A stretch of 64,000 bases of DNA, taken from Gammaproteobacteria bacterium. Its GTDB lineage: Bacteria; Pseudomonadota; Gammaproteobacteria; Xanthomonadales; Wenzhouxiangellaceae. Each line of letters opens with the position of its first letter. Position 1 is the first letter of the stretch. Positions 16,701-24,500 of this stretch are shown here, one piece after another. Location of the stretch: contig JAJFKX010000043.1 of assembly GCA_021772985.1 (NCBI GenBank), forward strand, positions 62,001 to 126,000, in the 5' to 3' direction. Under the pieces are notes generated by a model. The model worked only from the letters and a program-made list of their open reading frames with translations, ran no database searches and had not been told where the DNA came from. A program made the translations under genes and the position numbers.

Positions 16701-18245
16701 GTCATGAGTGGGGACTTCGGTATTTATACGATGCATTGTATATTTGATTGGTCGGCGACACCAATCGATGAGAAAACGGTTAAAACAGGCTATGACATCA
16801 AAAAAGCCTTTGCTGAAACTTTGGAAGATAACTTAAAAGAAGCATATTTAAGTTTGCTCAGGCCTCCAAAGACACATCCACTCGATATTAGTGGTTATCT
16901 TGATGATAGTTCTGTGGAAGACGTGAACATTCAAATTAACTACGTTACTGTTGATCAAGCATCAGAACCTTACAAAGAACTCATCGAACAGATTAATGAA
17001 ACGCTCGGAGAAAATGAACGTGAATACTTTAGGTGGCTTAATGGGCTCAATGACAACACACCGGCCCAATTTAGTCGCAGATGGGCTAAACGATGGGTAT
17101 GCAAAAGAGCCTATGAACTGGGTTGGACATCCGAGTTATTTTCGAGCTTTGAGAAATATTGCAAACATGGGCGCTCTGGCGGCCCTGGCGCAGGATACAT
17201 GGAGCGGATGGGTAAGAAGTATCAATGGATAGCTCTGCACGAAGTATTAGCTAGAATAGCTGATAATGTTCATTGGATTGATAGAGGTTATAGCGACGTC
17301 CCGGATGACACAATGTATAAGGGCCCTTGGCAGCCGGGCCGCCGTGATATTGACCCCACAATCTGGTTAAGAAACAGCGGCGAGCATAAGACATACCACA
17401 ATCAAACAAACACTTGGTGGCAACCTTATTCTTTTCCATTCCAAGATATATTCGATTTGGAAAAACAAAAAACCATCCTAATGGATGAAAAGACCATACC
17501 ACCATTTGCAGATTTGATAGAAGCTAAACAGCTTCAAGATCAGACTAATTGGTGGGTGCTAAGTGGTTCCTGGAGCCAAAGCCAAGATAACACCAAATCA
17601 GATCATGCAACGTTAAGTGGATATTTTCAGATACAAGCCATCATAGTTCATGAAGACAACTTTGACCAGCTCTGTGCTGAACTCAAAGCGGGCGAACATA
17701 CACTTAGAGATATGTTTGATACTCCTACTACTGATCACCAAGGCTTCCTAAAGGAATACCCGTGGCATCCAGTTTATGAGTATATAAGTGGCTGGCAAGA
17801 AGCCAACCCCAGATATGGATTATCAGTAGAGCATTTTATCCCTACTTCAAAATATGAATGGGAAGGTTCCACAAAAGATTATTCTGTTGAGAACTACATC
17901 AGAATACGACTACCTGCCAAAGAGCTTATTGAACAATTAGAACTTCATCATTCAACAAAGGCATTTTCAACTTGGAAATTAAATAGTGAAATTTTCTTCT
18001 TTGATCCCAGCACCGAGGAATACGGACCAAGCTACGCTCTTGTGAATAAAAACTTAATGCAAGACTGGTTGATTTCAAATAACTTACGTATACTCTGGGC
18101 CGTTCGAGGCGATAAAACTCTCTTTGCACATAAAGATCATAAATTTCATGGGCGAATGAATCTTAATGGAGTTTGCTATACTATTAGTAATAAGCTCTTT
18201 GAAAATATTACTTTTTCTAATGAGCCCAAAAGGCCTCAAACCTAG
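13725..18245 (+). CDS. Avs-like STAND NTPase with N-terminal Mrr-type nuclease domain
   Basis: A 1506-residue protein. Residues 1-160 form a PD-(D/E)xK domain of the Mrr kind: FEELVCQLA, then GGDAGVE with Asp47, and QAK with Gln66/Lys68. A coiled linker follows. The STAND/NACHT-type ATPase has Walker A AGEPGIGKSH (about 349-358), Walker B TLIIIDAINEG (about 420) and ISLILSCRSTY (about 455). The remaining 900 residues are helical without assigned repeats and would be the sensor. Avs proteins have this size and layout and degrade DNA after sensing phage proteins; the resemblance is by architecture and motif. It is preceded by AGGGAGG, is AT-rich, and precedes the HIT and MazG genes. Confidence 0.82.
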   Translation: MEINFSNIKIHDGSKNNGFEELVCQLAHLERPENAKRFVRKEGAGGDAGVECYWILDDNSEIAWQAKYFMGEMSPSRWSQITKSFKTAVKKHPNIKSYIICLPIDKADSRKVGRGGKQVKTVEDEWNAQLVKWQAFATKHGRSIDINYWGKHELTLSLSRNDAEYSGRALYWFNQPILNSETFNQLTIKTEECLGDRYTADLHVDLPIIQKFDAVCNNNEWQNELTTLLVDLQKKTARFTSGLTKELDDLAGSIEELSNQIIDLCSSFFPLDNLQQNLKLAQRLTEELEEKFKPIWNLDRQTLDEPGHDTALTNSQQYHFRELYSTFKDVKTSLESKKIKSLFLKTVLLAGEPGIGKSHLLCEISLQRANKNLPTVFMMGSHYQGNNPIDLIKDNLDLTGYSNRQVLGALDAAGEACQQRTLIIIDAINEGSHRDIWKDRLYRFITDLNQFEHISLILSCRSTYLHHILPDSLFPDHSDKLVSFEHYGFRKYEHRAVERYLSQQGISTPSLPILAPEFSNPLFLKTCCKALISRGLTEFPKGLRGISALFEFYIESIERVIAKIKKYHPGENIVEACLNNLASHLFPDHLFGINFSDARILINTKDPNPTIDQPLFDLLLEEGVIAEDISYKDNDKGVPVVRFTYERFSDYFIANNILSAYNDNQVDSLFAQEQPFAKAIKTYGFTAITGIIDIVGIIVAEQYKKELIDFECDESLLPRWGFDEIFKTSVLWRDNGSFTARTLELLNELEQSDDRKFSLDILLKLSTEPQHPWNAEFLHKNLINLELPERDHFWSVYTATNFSSEEDDEYESPSRILIEWVTSGVLHDTNPERIKLCGIALAWFLTSPNRMIRDRSTKALVRMYSLFPNLLIGLFNRFKSVNDLYLQERLYAVMYGVTLNIEQHDLITELAQAVYTQVFVKYTVTPHILLRDYSRGLLEYAHYRNILPQGIDPGSFRPPYKSPWPIEHPSDEEIDAIIGEDADYKKSQIKRSVMSGDFGIYTMHCIFDWSATPIDEKTVKTGYDIKKAFAETLEDNLKEAYLSLLRPPKTHPLDISGYLDDSSVEDVNIQINYVTVDQASEPYKELIEQINETLGENEREYFRWLNGLNDNTPAQFSRRWAKRWVCKRAYELGWTSELFSSFEKYCKHGRSGGPGAGYMERMGKKYQWIALHEVLARIADNVHWIDRGYSDVPDDTMYKGPWQPGRRDIDPTIWLRNSGEHKTYHNQTNTWWQPYSFPFQDIFDLEKQKTILMDEKTIPPFADLIEAKQLQDQTNWWVLSGSWSQSQDNTKSDHATLSGYFQIQAIIVHEDNFDQLCAELKAGEHTLRDMFDTPTTDHQGFLKEYPWHPVYEYISGWQEANPRYGLSVEHFIPTSKYEWEGSTKDYSVENYIRIRLPAKELIEQLELHHSTKAFSTWKLNSEIFFFDPSTEEYGPSYALVNKNLMQDWLISNNLRILWAVRGDKTLFAHKDHKFHGRMNLNGVCYTISNKLFENITFSNEPKRPQT

Positions 18246-18298
18246 GATATAAACACGTATTATCAGATTACTAAATAGATACAAAAACGGGGAACCAA

Positions 18299-18949
18299 AT
18301 GGCGTTAAACACTACAGAAAAAAGAGAGCAGAGAACATGTAATTTCTGCATCGATATTAATAAAAAATCAAACAGAAATAACATTTTCTTAGAAGTCTAT
18401 GAAAAAACGGCTTTAATTGCAGATTTATCTCCATTAACCATTGGACACTTACTCCTCATCCCCCTCATTCATGAAACCTCTTATGCTAATGCTCTAGCCT
18501 CCGATTCTCTCATCATATATGATATTGAAGAATGCTTAAATGCAGTTAAAATGAAAGAACAAAATATAATCATTTCGGAGCATGGCACTGGATCTTTCTC
18601 TGCTGGAACTTCCGCCTGCTGTGAGCATGCTCATTTACACATAATACCACCTCAGCCTAGCGCCACTTTTTCCGATTTAACCCAGCGATATATTGAACAC
18701 TTAGGCAAGCCAAGAAAGCTTGATAAGCTTAGCAACTTAATACATTTTAGTAGCTTTTCTTATCTACTCCTCTCTGATGGCATGAGTAATCATTTTGTCT
18801 GGACGCATAATGATAAAACTCGCTCGCAATTTTTTAGATGGTCTTATAATAATTGCCCAACTGCCAAGGCTGATTATTGCTGGAGAACATCATTTAATAG
18901 AGCGGATGCTTATAAAACCAAGAGCAAGTACCAAAAGGAGATATCTTAA
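18299..18949 (+). CDS. HIT-family nucleotide-binding protein
   Basis: A 216-residue protein with the histidine triad EHAHLHIIPP around residue 110, preceded by HGTGSFSAGTSACC. An N-terminal CNFC pair may bind zinc, as in some HIT proteins. The C-terminal 80 residues (RWSYNNCPTAKADYCWRTSF) are not assigned and add length compared with ordinary 110-150-residue HIT hydrolases. HIT enzymes cleave or transfer nucleotidyl groups. It lies 53 nt after the Avs-like gene and 3 nt before the MazG-like gene, all on the plus strand, so a shared nucleotide-related task is plausible. Confidence 0.82.
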   Translation: MALNTTEKREQRTCNFCIDINKKSNRNNIFLEVYEKTALIADLSPLTIGHLLLIPLIHETSYANALASDSLIIYDIEECLNAVKMKEQNIIISEHGTGSFSAGTSACCEHAHLHIIPPQPSATFSDLTQRYIEHLGKPRKLDKLSNLIHFSSFSYLLLSDGMSNHFVWTHNDKTRSQFFRWSYNNCPTAKADYCWRTSFNRADAYKTKSKYQKEIS

Positions 18950-18952
18950 GCC

Positions 18953-19288
18953 ATGAAACGCAGTATAAAAAAACTAGTAAGAGACAAAATCCCTGAGGTC
19001 ATTAAAAACAAAGGCGAAAAGCCCACAACTTCTATCATTACTAATGATAATCTATATCTGTCATTACTATATGAAAAACTACTAGAAGAAGTTAATGAAT
19101 TTATCTCTGATAAATCAACATTTGAAGCCGCCGACGTAATGGAAGTATTGGCAACTATAATTAGTCTAAATTCTAATTATTCCATTGATGAAATTACAAA
19201 TGAAATTATGAATAAGATGCTTAAGAAAAGAGCTGAGAAAGGCAGCTTTACCGAAAGAATTTATCTTGACTTTATTGAGGGGGTTTAG
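18953..19288 (+). CDS. MazG-like nucleoside triphosphate pyrophosphohydrolase
   Basis: A 111-residue all-helical protein beginning IKKLVRDKIPEVIKNKGEKP. It has KLLEEVNEFI and AADVMEVL helices that carry the acidic Mg-binding residues (E-x-x-E and E/D-x-x-D) of the MazG/HisE-like fold, and ends KKRAEKGSFTERIYL. Such enzymes hydrolyse NTPs or dNTPs to monophosphate and pyrophosphate. AAGGAG lies within the HIT gene's 3' end, and the two genes are 3 nt apart. Its last 4 bases overlap the convergent membrane-protein gene. Confidence 0.85.
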   Translation: MKRSIKKLVRDKIPEVIKNKGEKPTTSIITNDNLYLSLLYEKLLEEVNEFISDKSTFEAADVMEVLATIISLNSNYSIDEITNEIMNKMLKKRAEKGSFTERIYLDFIEGV

Positions 19289-19731
19289 CCATATAAAGCA
19301 TTATATACTTCATATATACCATATATAAGACATATAGCTGCTGTAAAAATCATCATTGATTGCATTGCTTTTACAACACCAAAATCTTTAAGCAGGCCAG
19401 AATATTTCAGGTCACTAGTGCTAGGTATAGTCCCCGGCGCAATTCTGTTTATGTTTTCGATATAAGCCTGAACTATATTTCTAACACGACGTATTATGAA
19501 ACTCATCGAGCAGTTCATATACGCCAGAAAAAGCAGCAATAAAGATTTCAAAAATATACTCATATTTTGACCATGCTGAGCCAATAAATACATTAGCCCT
19601 CCTGTTGCAGTTGCAACAAGAACAGGAATTTCCCACATTATTCTATTCAAGCTTCTAAGATGTTCAAAGTTATGAGTTATTTGAAGCCGCATGGTTTCAA
19701 AATCATTAGAAAAATCAGCATTATCTCCCAT
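19285..19731 (-). CDS. Small membrane protein with about three transmembrane helices
   Basis: From the ATG at 19731 (AGAGGTG at 6 nt; a GTG three codons earlier overlaps that site) the protein has 148 residues. A soluble N-terminal helix is followed by hydrophobic segments IPVLVATATGGLMYLLA, FLKSLLLLFLAYMNC and SMMIFTAAICLIYGIYEV. The loop between the second and third segments is about 45 residues and polar. No family is recognised. It is AT-rich like the Avs/HIT/MazG genes and shares 4 stop-codon bases with MazG in convergent orientation. It could be a membrane effector or immunity partner of the cargo, or unrelated. Confidence 0.7.
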   Translation of the reverse strand: MGDNADFSNDFETMRLQITHNFEHLRSLNRIMWEIPVLVATATGGLMYLLAQHGQNMSIFLKSLLLLFLAYMNCSMSFIIRRVRNIVQAYIENINRIAPGTIPSTSDLKYSGLLKDFGVVKAMQSMMIFTAAICLIYGIYEVYNALYG

Positions 19732-19759
19732 ATCAATCACCTCTGCTTAAAACTTAATG

Positions 19760-21055
19760 TTACCTCTCAAGCCCGATATTTGTCCTTTGATGTTTTTTTG
19801 AATCATGTACATGCTTGTAAAGCAATTTCCGAACTTGCTCCTTTCGTTTTTCAAGGCCAAAGAAATAGACTATATCAAAGATGAGCTTACTATAATCATG
19901 GCGTTGTTTTTTATACAGCCCATCAATCTTGGCTTGCGCCGTTGAAAACCGCACTAGTTGTACGGAAATCATACCACTTTGTTCTTTCCGATCCCGCATA
20001 AGGGCTTGCCATGCTTCGACTTGGTTTCGCTCTCTAACCTCTTTTGCCCGACCTGAGAGCCAATCCCAAAGGCCACGGAGACCAGTGTGGAGACGATCTT
20101 GCCGAACTCGAGTCTCCCGCTGCCAGCGTTTGGCTTGTTGGGTTTTGAGGGCTTGGCGTTGCTGTTTGTGCTGTTGGGCTAGTTTACGACATTGTTGTAG
20201 CAAAGGCTTCAACTCGGCGGCATGTTGTTGCCGTTGCTCCTGGATAAGCTGTTTGAGTTTTGGCGTGAGGACTTTTTGAAACTGTTCTTTTGCTTCGGTG
20301 ACAAAAGGAAGGCTTTCAGGTGAACCAAGACGGGCTTTGACCTCTCTGGTTTTGAGGCCGGTCCATCTGGCGAGGGCGTAGATTTCGCCGTGGTAATCGA
20401 CGGCGACGAAGCCGCGGCGGTCGCCTTTGGCCAACGTGAAGCCCTTGTCCATCAGGGCGGCGTTCAATGATTGTGCGTTGTCCGATTGTTCCCAGGCTTG
20501 ACGAAAAGCCTGTTTGATTTCTCGGGGGTCGCGGTTGGTGCGTTGGGCTTGCTGGAACTCGGCCAGGGTAAAGTTGAGCGGGTTCTTCAGGCCCGGGTCT
20601 TTGTAACCGTCGGGTAGCTGCCAGTTGTTCTCAAGATAGAGTTCTTTCGAGAGCGCATTCAGTTTGTTTTTGTACCAGGAGTGGTTGACTGCCTTCATGG
20701 CTTCACTGTCTATCCGTGACCAGACGATATGAGCATGTCTTCTGCCTTTCTTTTCATGGAAAACGATGGCGCGGGGTTGCCCCTCTAATCCCAGGCGTTT
20801 TTCTGCTTCATCGGCGGCCTGGATAAAAGTTTCTGTGGCAACCATTTCATCCTGTGGCGGGTTGAGACTCAAGGAAAACAGATACTGTTTGCATTGGGTG
20901 CCTTTGGCAACAGCATGGGCTTCTTTGAAGGCTCCATGCAGATCATCAGCAACAAAACCCCGAAGTTCATGGATTTCGACATGGTCGTTTTCATCCTTGA
21001 GCAAATGGGATGCTAGATTTTGGCCACCAGAGCGTTGATTGCCGACCAGGATCAC
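19760..21055 (-). CDS. mobA: Relaxase (MobA/VirD2-type mobilization nuclease)
   Basis: A 431-residue protein. The N-terminal relaxase domain has the metal-binding histidine cluster FHEKKGRRHAHIVWSRID (His100, His107, His109) and a candidate catalytic Tyr58 in KGTQCKQYLF. The rest is a Gln/Lys/Arg-rich helical region (about 250-400), as in other mobilization proteins. Relaxases nick at oriT, stay bound to the 5' end and lead the strand through the coupling protein. Its ATGA overlap with MobC (21052-21055) shows translational coupling. The oriT should lie near 21.5-21.8 kb but I could not identify it. The C-terminal end is AT-richer, like the adjoining cargo. Confidence 0.88.
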   Translation of the reverse strand: MILVGNQRSGGQNLASHLLKDENDHVEIHELRGFVADDLHGAFKEAHAVAKGTQCKQYLFSLSLNPPQDEMVATETFIQAADEAEKRLGLEGQPRAIVFHEKKGRRHAHIVWSRIDSEAMKAVNHSWYKNKLNALSKELYLENNWQLPDGYKDPGLKNPLNFTLAEFQQAQRTNRDPREIKQAFRQAWEQSDNAQSLNAALMDKGFTLAKGDRRGFVAVDYHGEIYALARWTGLKTREVKARLGSPESLPFVTEAKEQFQKVLTPKLKQLIQEQRQQHAAELKPLLQQCRKLAQQHKQQRQALKTQQAKRWQRETRVRQDRLHTGLRGLWDWLSGRAKEVRERNQVEAWQALMRDRKEQSGMISVQLVRFSTAQAKIDGLYKKQRHDYSKLIFDIVYFFGLEKRKEQVRKLLYKHVHDSKKHQRTNIGLER

Positions 21056-21459
21056 GATTTCACTCCCAAAGCCCGCATCACCATCTGACGCATCTCAGTG
21101 ATTTCAGTGCAAGCGGTAATCAGAAGCTTTTCGACATCCTCTTGCAATGGCAAATTGCCCACATGCGCCGCTTTCGCCAGTTGGTTCATATTCTGGGACA
21201 GCCGGGACCGGCCCAGAGCCCCCAGAACCTGCCCTAACAGCTTGTAATGTTGAACAGCATTCATGTTTCGCCTCTTAATGATAGGCGCATCAGGGCCAAA
21301 CAGACGGCCCTTGATGAACCCGGACAACGACTCCCGGCCCGCCATCGCTTCCAACTTGGCCCGTTCTTCAATGCTCAAGCGCAACGAGAAGGGGGGTATC
21401 TGTTTTTTCCTGATATGCTTGCGAGGCTTTGCTTCTTCTGTAAAGGACTGTTTCATCAC
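21052..21459 (-). CDS. mobC: Relaxosome accessory protein MobC
   Basis: A 135-residue basic protein. The N-terminal half has PPFSLRLSIEERAKLEAMA and SLSGFIKGRLFG, a ribbon-helix-helix-like pattern. The C-terminal half has the MobC signature LGALGRSRLSQNMNQLAKAA. MobC proteins bind near oriT and help the relaxase open the strand. The stop overlaps the relaxase start by 4 nt. Confidence 0.88.
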   Translation of the reverse strand: MMKQSFTEEAKPRKHIRKKQIPPFSLRLSIEERAKLEAMAGRESLSGFIKGRLFGPDAPIIKRRNMNAVQHYKLLGQVLGALGRSRLSQNMNQLAKAAHVGNLPLQEDVEKLLITACTEITEMRQMVMRALGVKS

Positions 21460-21467
21460 CCAGCCCC

Positions 21468-21650
21468 TTAGCTCAAATCTAGCTCACAGCCTCCTTTTCG
21501 TCGTTTCGGGGGTGGTTTTTTACCTTGCCGGTAAAATTCTGTTTGGCTTAAAACCTCATTCCATGCTATCAATTCATCCAATAAGGCCTCATCCGGTATG
21601 AGATCAGCCCGGCCCAAAGAGTTCGAGCTTGATCCTCTCGGGTGCACCAT
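21468..21650 (-). CDS. Small hypothetical protein before mobC
   Basis: A 60-residue frame with a basic Pro/Lys-rich C-terminus (RQGKKPPPKRRKGGCELD). It ends 8 nt before mobC, and the AAAGGAGG near its end could serve mobC. It may be real because of position and spacing, but the composition is ambiguous and its own Shine-Dalgarno is weak. Confidence 0.4.
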   Translation of the reverse strand: MVHPRGSSSNSLGRADLIPDEALLDELIAWNEVLSQTEFYRQGKKPPPKRRKGGCELDLS

Positions 21651-22217
21651 TTTCCAAGAATCAGATTTGTTTTGTTATCAGTAAACAGGCTTTGCGTCTG
21701 TATCACCCGGATGATTGGAATTCATGATTTTACTATATTAGAAATATGAGTGTGTGAAATAGGTCGTTGCACATAATCATCTTCATAGACATTTTCTACT
21801 TCATTGTTATGCCTATCGGCTTCATTAAACTTTGCCAGGAAATCACTCTAGCTATTGTTTCAATTTTAAGAAAATCGTAGCAAGTGAGAGATTATTCTCA
21901 CCTGCTGAACTTTAATTATGAGCAAATTAGAAGTGCAGGGAAATGCATTTAGCAAAAAATGTCTTTAATTGATATCAGAAGTGCCAATATAGTGGCGAAT
22001 GGTTGAAAATAATAACACAAGGCTAATGCGATTTTTGTTTTTTTTGATAGGCCATATTTGGGGAGGCATGTGACCGCCTACAGGTAAACATATTGTGCAT
22101 TCTGATACACATAGTCGTATTTCATTGCACTCTAAAGGTTACTAGCTTCACCGACTTAAATATAAGAAACATTTTAATTATCTCAATGATACAACCAATG
22201 AAGAGGAGTAATATTCT
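21651..22217. other. AT-rich intergenic region, probable element edge
   Basis: About 570 bases with no complete gene. On the minus strand a short protein-like frame (about 21725-21850; FNEADRHNNEVENVYEDDYV, then QRPISH, to TGA at 21725-21727) without a start looks like the C-terminal remnant of a transposase or similar gene. The mobilization genes end here and unrelated genes begin, so the element's right attachment site or the oriT could lie in this interval. No repeat of the left end can be tested because that end is outside the window. Confidence 0.4.
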
Positions 22218-22520
22218 ATGCCAGTTATTAAATTCAAAGCCCATCCGGACAATCTAAGAGATTATCAGGTAGTGATTTCCAATGAGAGAAACGAAAGACA
22301 TCATCTGAGCTTTAATCATAACGATGAGGCTGTGCAAAACTTGCGGCAAGGGGCTTGGGAATACGATTACTTATTCTTGGGTGAACCCGGAGGAGCTTTT
22401 CAATTTGAGGCTTCTCAAGGTGACCAACTAATTTCCAAAACACCCAAACGAACAATCAACAAAAGGCTCATGCGTGTTGGTGTTGGGCGCTTTAGTGTGA
22501 ATGAAAATCAAGAGGTGTAG
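22218..22520 (+). CDS. Hypothetical protein
   Basis: A 100-residue soluble protein with no recognised family. It is predicted beta-rich (KFKAHPDNLRDYQVVISNER, then EYDYLFLGEPGGAFQFEA) with a basic C-terminus. GAAGAGGAG precedes the ATG at 9 nt. It is 2 nt from the next gene, so the two form an operon. Confidence 0.7.
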   Translation: MPVIKFKAHPDNLRDYQVVISNERNERHHLSFNHNDEAVQNLRQGAWEYDYLFLGEPGGAFQFEASQGDQLISKTPKRTINKRLMRVGVGRFSVNENQEV

Positions 22521-22522
22521 TT

Positions 22523-23704
22523 ATGAAAATACAGAGTATTGTTATGCTTGCATTCTTATCACCGTTTGTTGCTTTAATTGCTCAAGGTGAAAGCATGGAA
22601 GCCCGGAAAGATTCAGGTGAATTTTATCTGGAACGGGAGACTGTAAGACCGCTTGCTCCTGCTTCTGGTTCGAGTGCCAAAGGCTTAGTAAGTTCTTTTA
22701 GCCTGCAAACAATTGATGAGGGTTCCGAAGTTGCGCTCAAATTGTCAAGCCGCCTTGGCAAAGGATCTTCCTGTGGACTATTGAGTTCCGGATCTTGCAT
22801 AAGTAGTAACTACCTATCACTGACATTGTCTGCTCCTACTTCCGATTCTAGTGATTTAAGCGAAATAGCAACTCTAGATTCGTTCACGGATTCATTTTCA
22901 GCTGAGTTGCAGTGGACGAACGTTACACACTTTCTCAAACTCTCAAGTGATGACGTCGATGCTCGTGATCTGCTAGGAAACGACGTGTATAATGCCTGCC
23001 GACTACAAGGCAACTCCGAAGATGAATGTGATGAAGTGTTAATAAATCAAGCTCCAGATAATAATAATTACGACTATACTCGTGAAGAAGTTGAAAAATA
23101 TGCGCCACATCTGGTACCAAGGTTTGATCACATTTCGATCTTTGCTAGAAAGCCATCAATTATTTATGGGGTTGGTGCGACGGTCGGATTTGACGAGTTT
23201 GATGTTCGTTCGATGGTTAATTTCAACGAAAAAACTCAGCTGGACAAAGTTCCTTGGGGTACTGAAGCTTTTGCAGGGCTTGCCTTTCCTGAATCATCCT
23301 CAACACTAACCGTAGGTTTGGAGTATCAGGAAGATTTTGAAGCCGCCCCCGCACAGACACTTTGTGAGTCAAGTGATAATGAAACCGATCATGTTGAGTG
23401 CTTTACAGGTTCATTTGAGAAGCCAATAAAAATGAATAAAGGGCTGATTTTTGCAGATTATAGGCAGTATTTTAAGCTGCAAGACAATGATAATATATTC
23501 TTTAATAAAGTGGGTTTACAGGTGAGAACAACGTACGATTTCGTGAATGATGAATTTGGAGTAGATGCTCCAATCTATCTCTTTGCAGACCAGGATAATA
23601 ATTTATCCGGCGGCATAAGATTGGGTTATCGTACTGACACAGATGACATTACCGTGGGTATTTTTTTGGGCGCAGCCTTCGAGATTTTTGGTGCAACTTT
23701 ATGA
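22523..23704 (+). CDS. Exported hypothetical protein, possible outer-membrane protein
   Basis: A 393-residue protein with a signal peptide (IQSIVMLAFLSPFVALIAQG). The mature part is acidic and Ser/Asp-rich. From about residue 215 alternating hydrophobic segments (PSIIYGVGATVGFDEFDVRS, GGIRLGYRTDTDDITVGIFL) resemble short beta-barrel strands. The last residue is Leu rather than the Phe usual for barrel proteins. No family is recognised. It is coupled to the small gene upstream. Confidence 0.65.
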   Translation: MKIQSIVMLAFLSPFVALIAQGESMEARKDSGEFYLERETVRPLAPASGSSAKGLVSSFSLQTIDEGSEVALKLSSRLGKGSSCGLLSSGSCISSNYLSLTLSAPTSDSSDLSEIATLDSFTDSFSAELQWTNVTHFLKLSSDDVDARDLLGNDVYNACRLQGNSEDECDEVLINQAPDNNNYDYTREEVEKYAPHLVPRFDHISIFARKPSIIYGVGATVGFDEFDVRSMVNFNEKTQLDKVPWGTEAFAGLAFPESSSTLTVGLEYQEDFEAAPAQTLCESSDNETDHVECFTGSFEKPIKMNKGLIFADYRQYFKLQDNDNIFFNKVGLQVRTTYDFVNDEFGVDAPIYLFADQDNNLSGGIRLGYRTDTDDITVGIFLGAAFEIFGATL

Positions 23705-23860
23705 AGCCGACTTTTGTACGTTTGGTCAATCAGCTAGGGTTGTACCATTGTGAAATGTTTACAAATAACCAGTCATTGGCTGATTGGGCAGATGTGCCAA
23801 ATACGACCTTGAGATGAAGCCGTTTGGATATTCTAGCGTACGATTATAGAGTCCAGACAG

Positions 23861-23886
23861 GAACAGGCCGAAAATACGGCCTGTTC
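23861..23886. terminator. Perfect 10-bp inverted repeat, possible terminator
   Basis: GAACAGGCCG (23861-23870) pairs with CGGCCTGTTC (23877-23886) around AAAATA. No T-run follows on either strand, so termination is uncertain. It lies between the exported-protein gene and the transposase remnant and could also belong to the insertion element's end. Confidence 0.4.
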
Positions 23887-24300
23887 AATGCCAAACTCCA
23901 TTGATCTCACAGAAGAACATGAAATAAGCCTCAGCAGGCTACCGTGAGCATTCTCATTGACTACCATACTGCCAAAACATAAGGATCGGTAAAGTACAGA
24001 TTAATGCTGGTTCGTTTCTCAATTCGCTTATGGTCAGCAAACTCCACACCATTATTGACTGTCAGCGTACGCACCTGTTGTCCACGCAGCATCTTGACAG
24101 CACTGTCAGTGGTGATTTGTTTTGCCCTTTTCAATATTTTCATGACCATAAAACACCACAAACAACGATCCACTAACAGCACAAAATGCCCACCCTTGCC
24201 ATACACCACATCACCTTTCCGATCACCGCAACGATTGAGTTAATCGGCAACACAGGGGCGCTCTTGGATAGAGCAATAATCATCCAATTCTAGTAACTGC
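23880..24300 (-). pseudogene. Decayed IS30-family transposase
   Basis: The minus strand encodes a fragment typical of the IS30 DDE core: DVVYGKGGHFVLLVDR, then VRTLTVNNGVEFADHKRIEK and INLYFTDPY. Upstream, CSIQERPCVAD is interrupted by a TAA before LNRCGDRKGD. Downstream the frame breaks after YFTDPYVLAVW, with NENAHG-like sequence in another frame. The usual DNG motif reads NNG, so the catalytic Asp is lost. Both ends are missing. This is a dead insertion remnant. The rest of 23705-24500 holds nothing recognisable. Confidence 0.78.
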
Positions 24301-24500
24301 ATGAGCCCTCAACCCCCTTTATCGGCTCCATTATTAACTCCTCCTGACCCACTTCGCTGGATCATTTGTGAACATATCGTTAAGATACTAGTCAAGGATA
24401 CTAACGAGCTTAGGGAGAGTAGGTGGGCTAATGAGTATCAACGCATACAAAGAGTCTTTAAACACGCGTACGTTCGTCATCATTTTGGCGGGAAAAGCCG

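Noticed and set aside
21725-21850. Remnant peptide reported as a gene
   Set aside because: Only about 40 codons without a start; mentioned in the gap entry because the family cannot be named.
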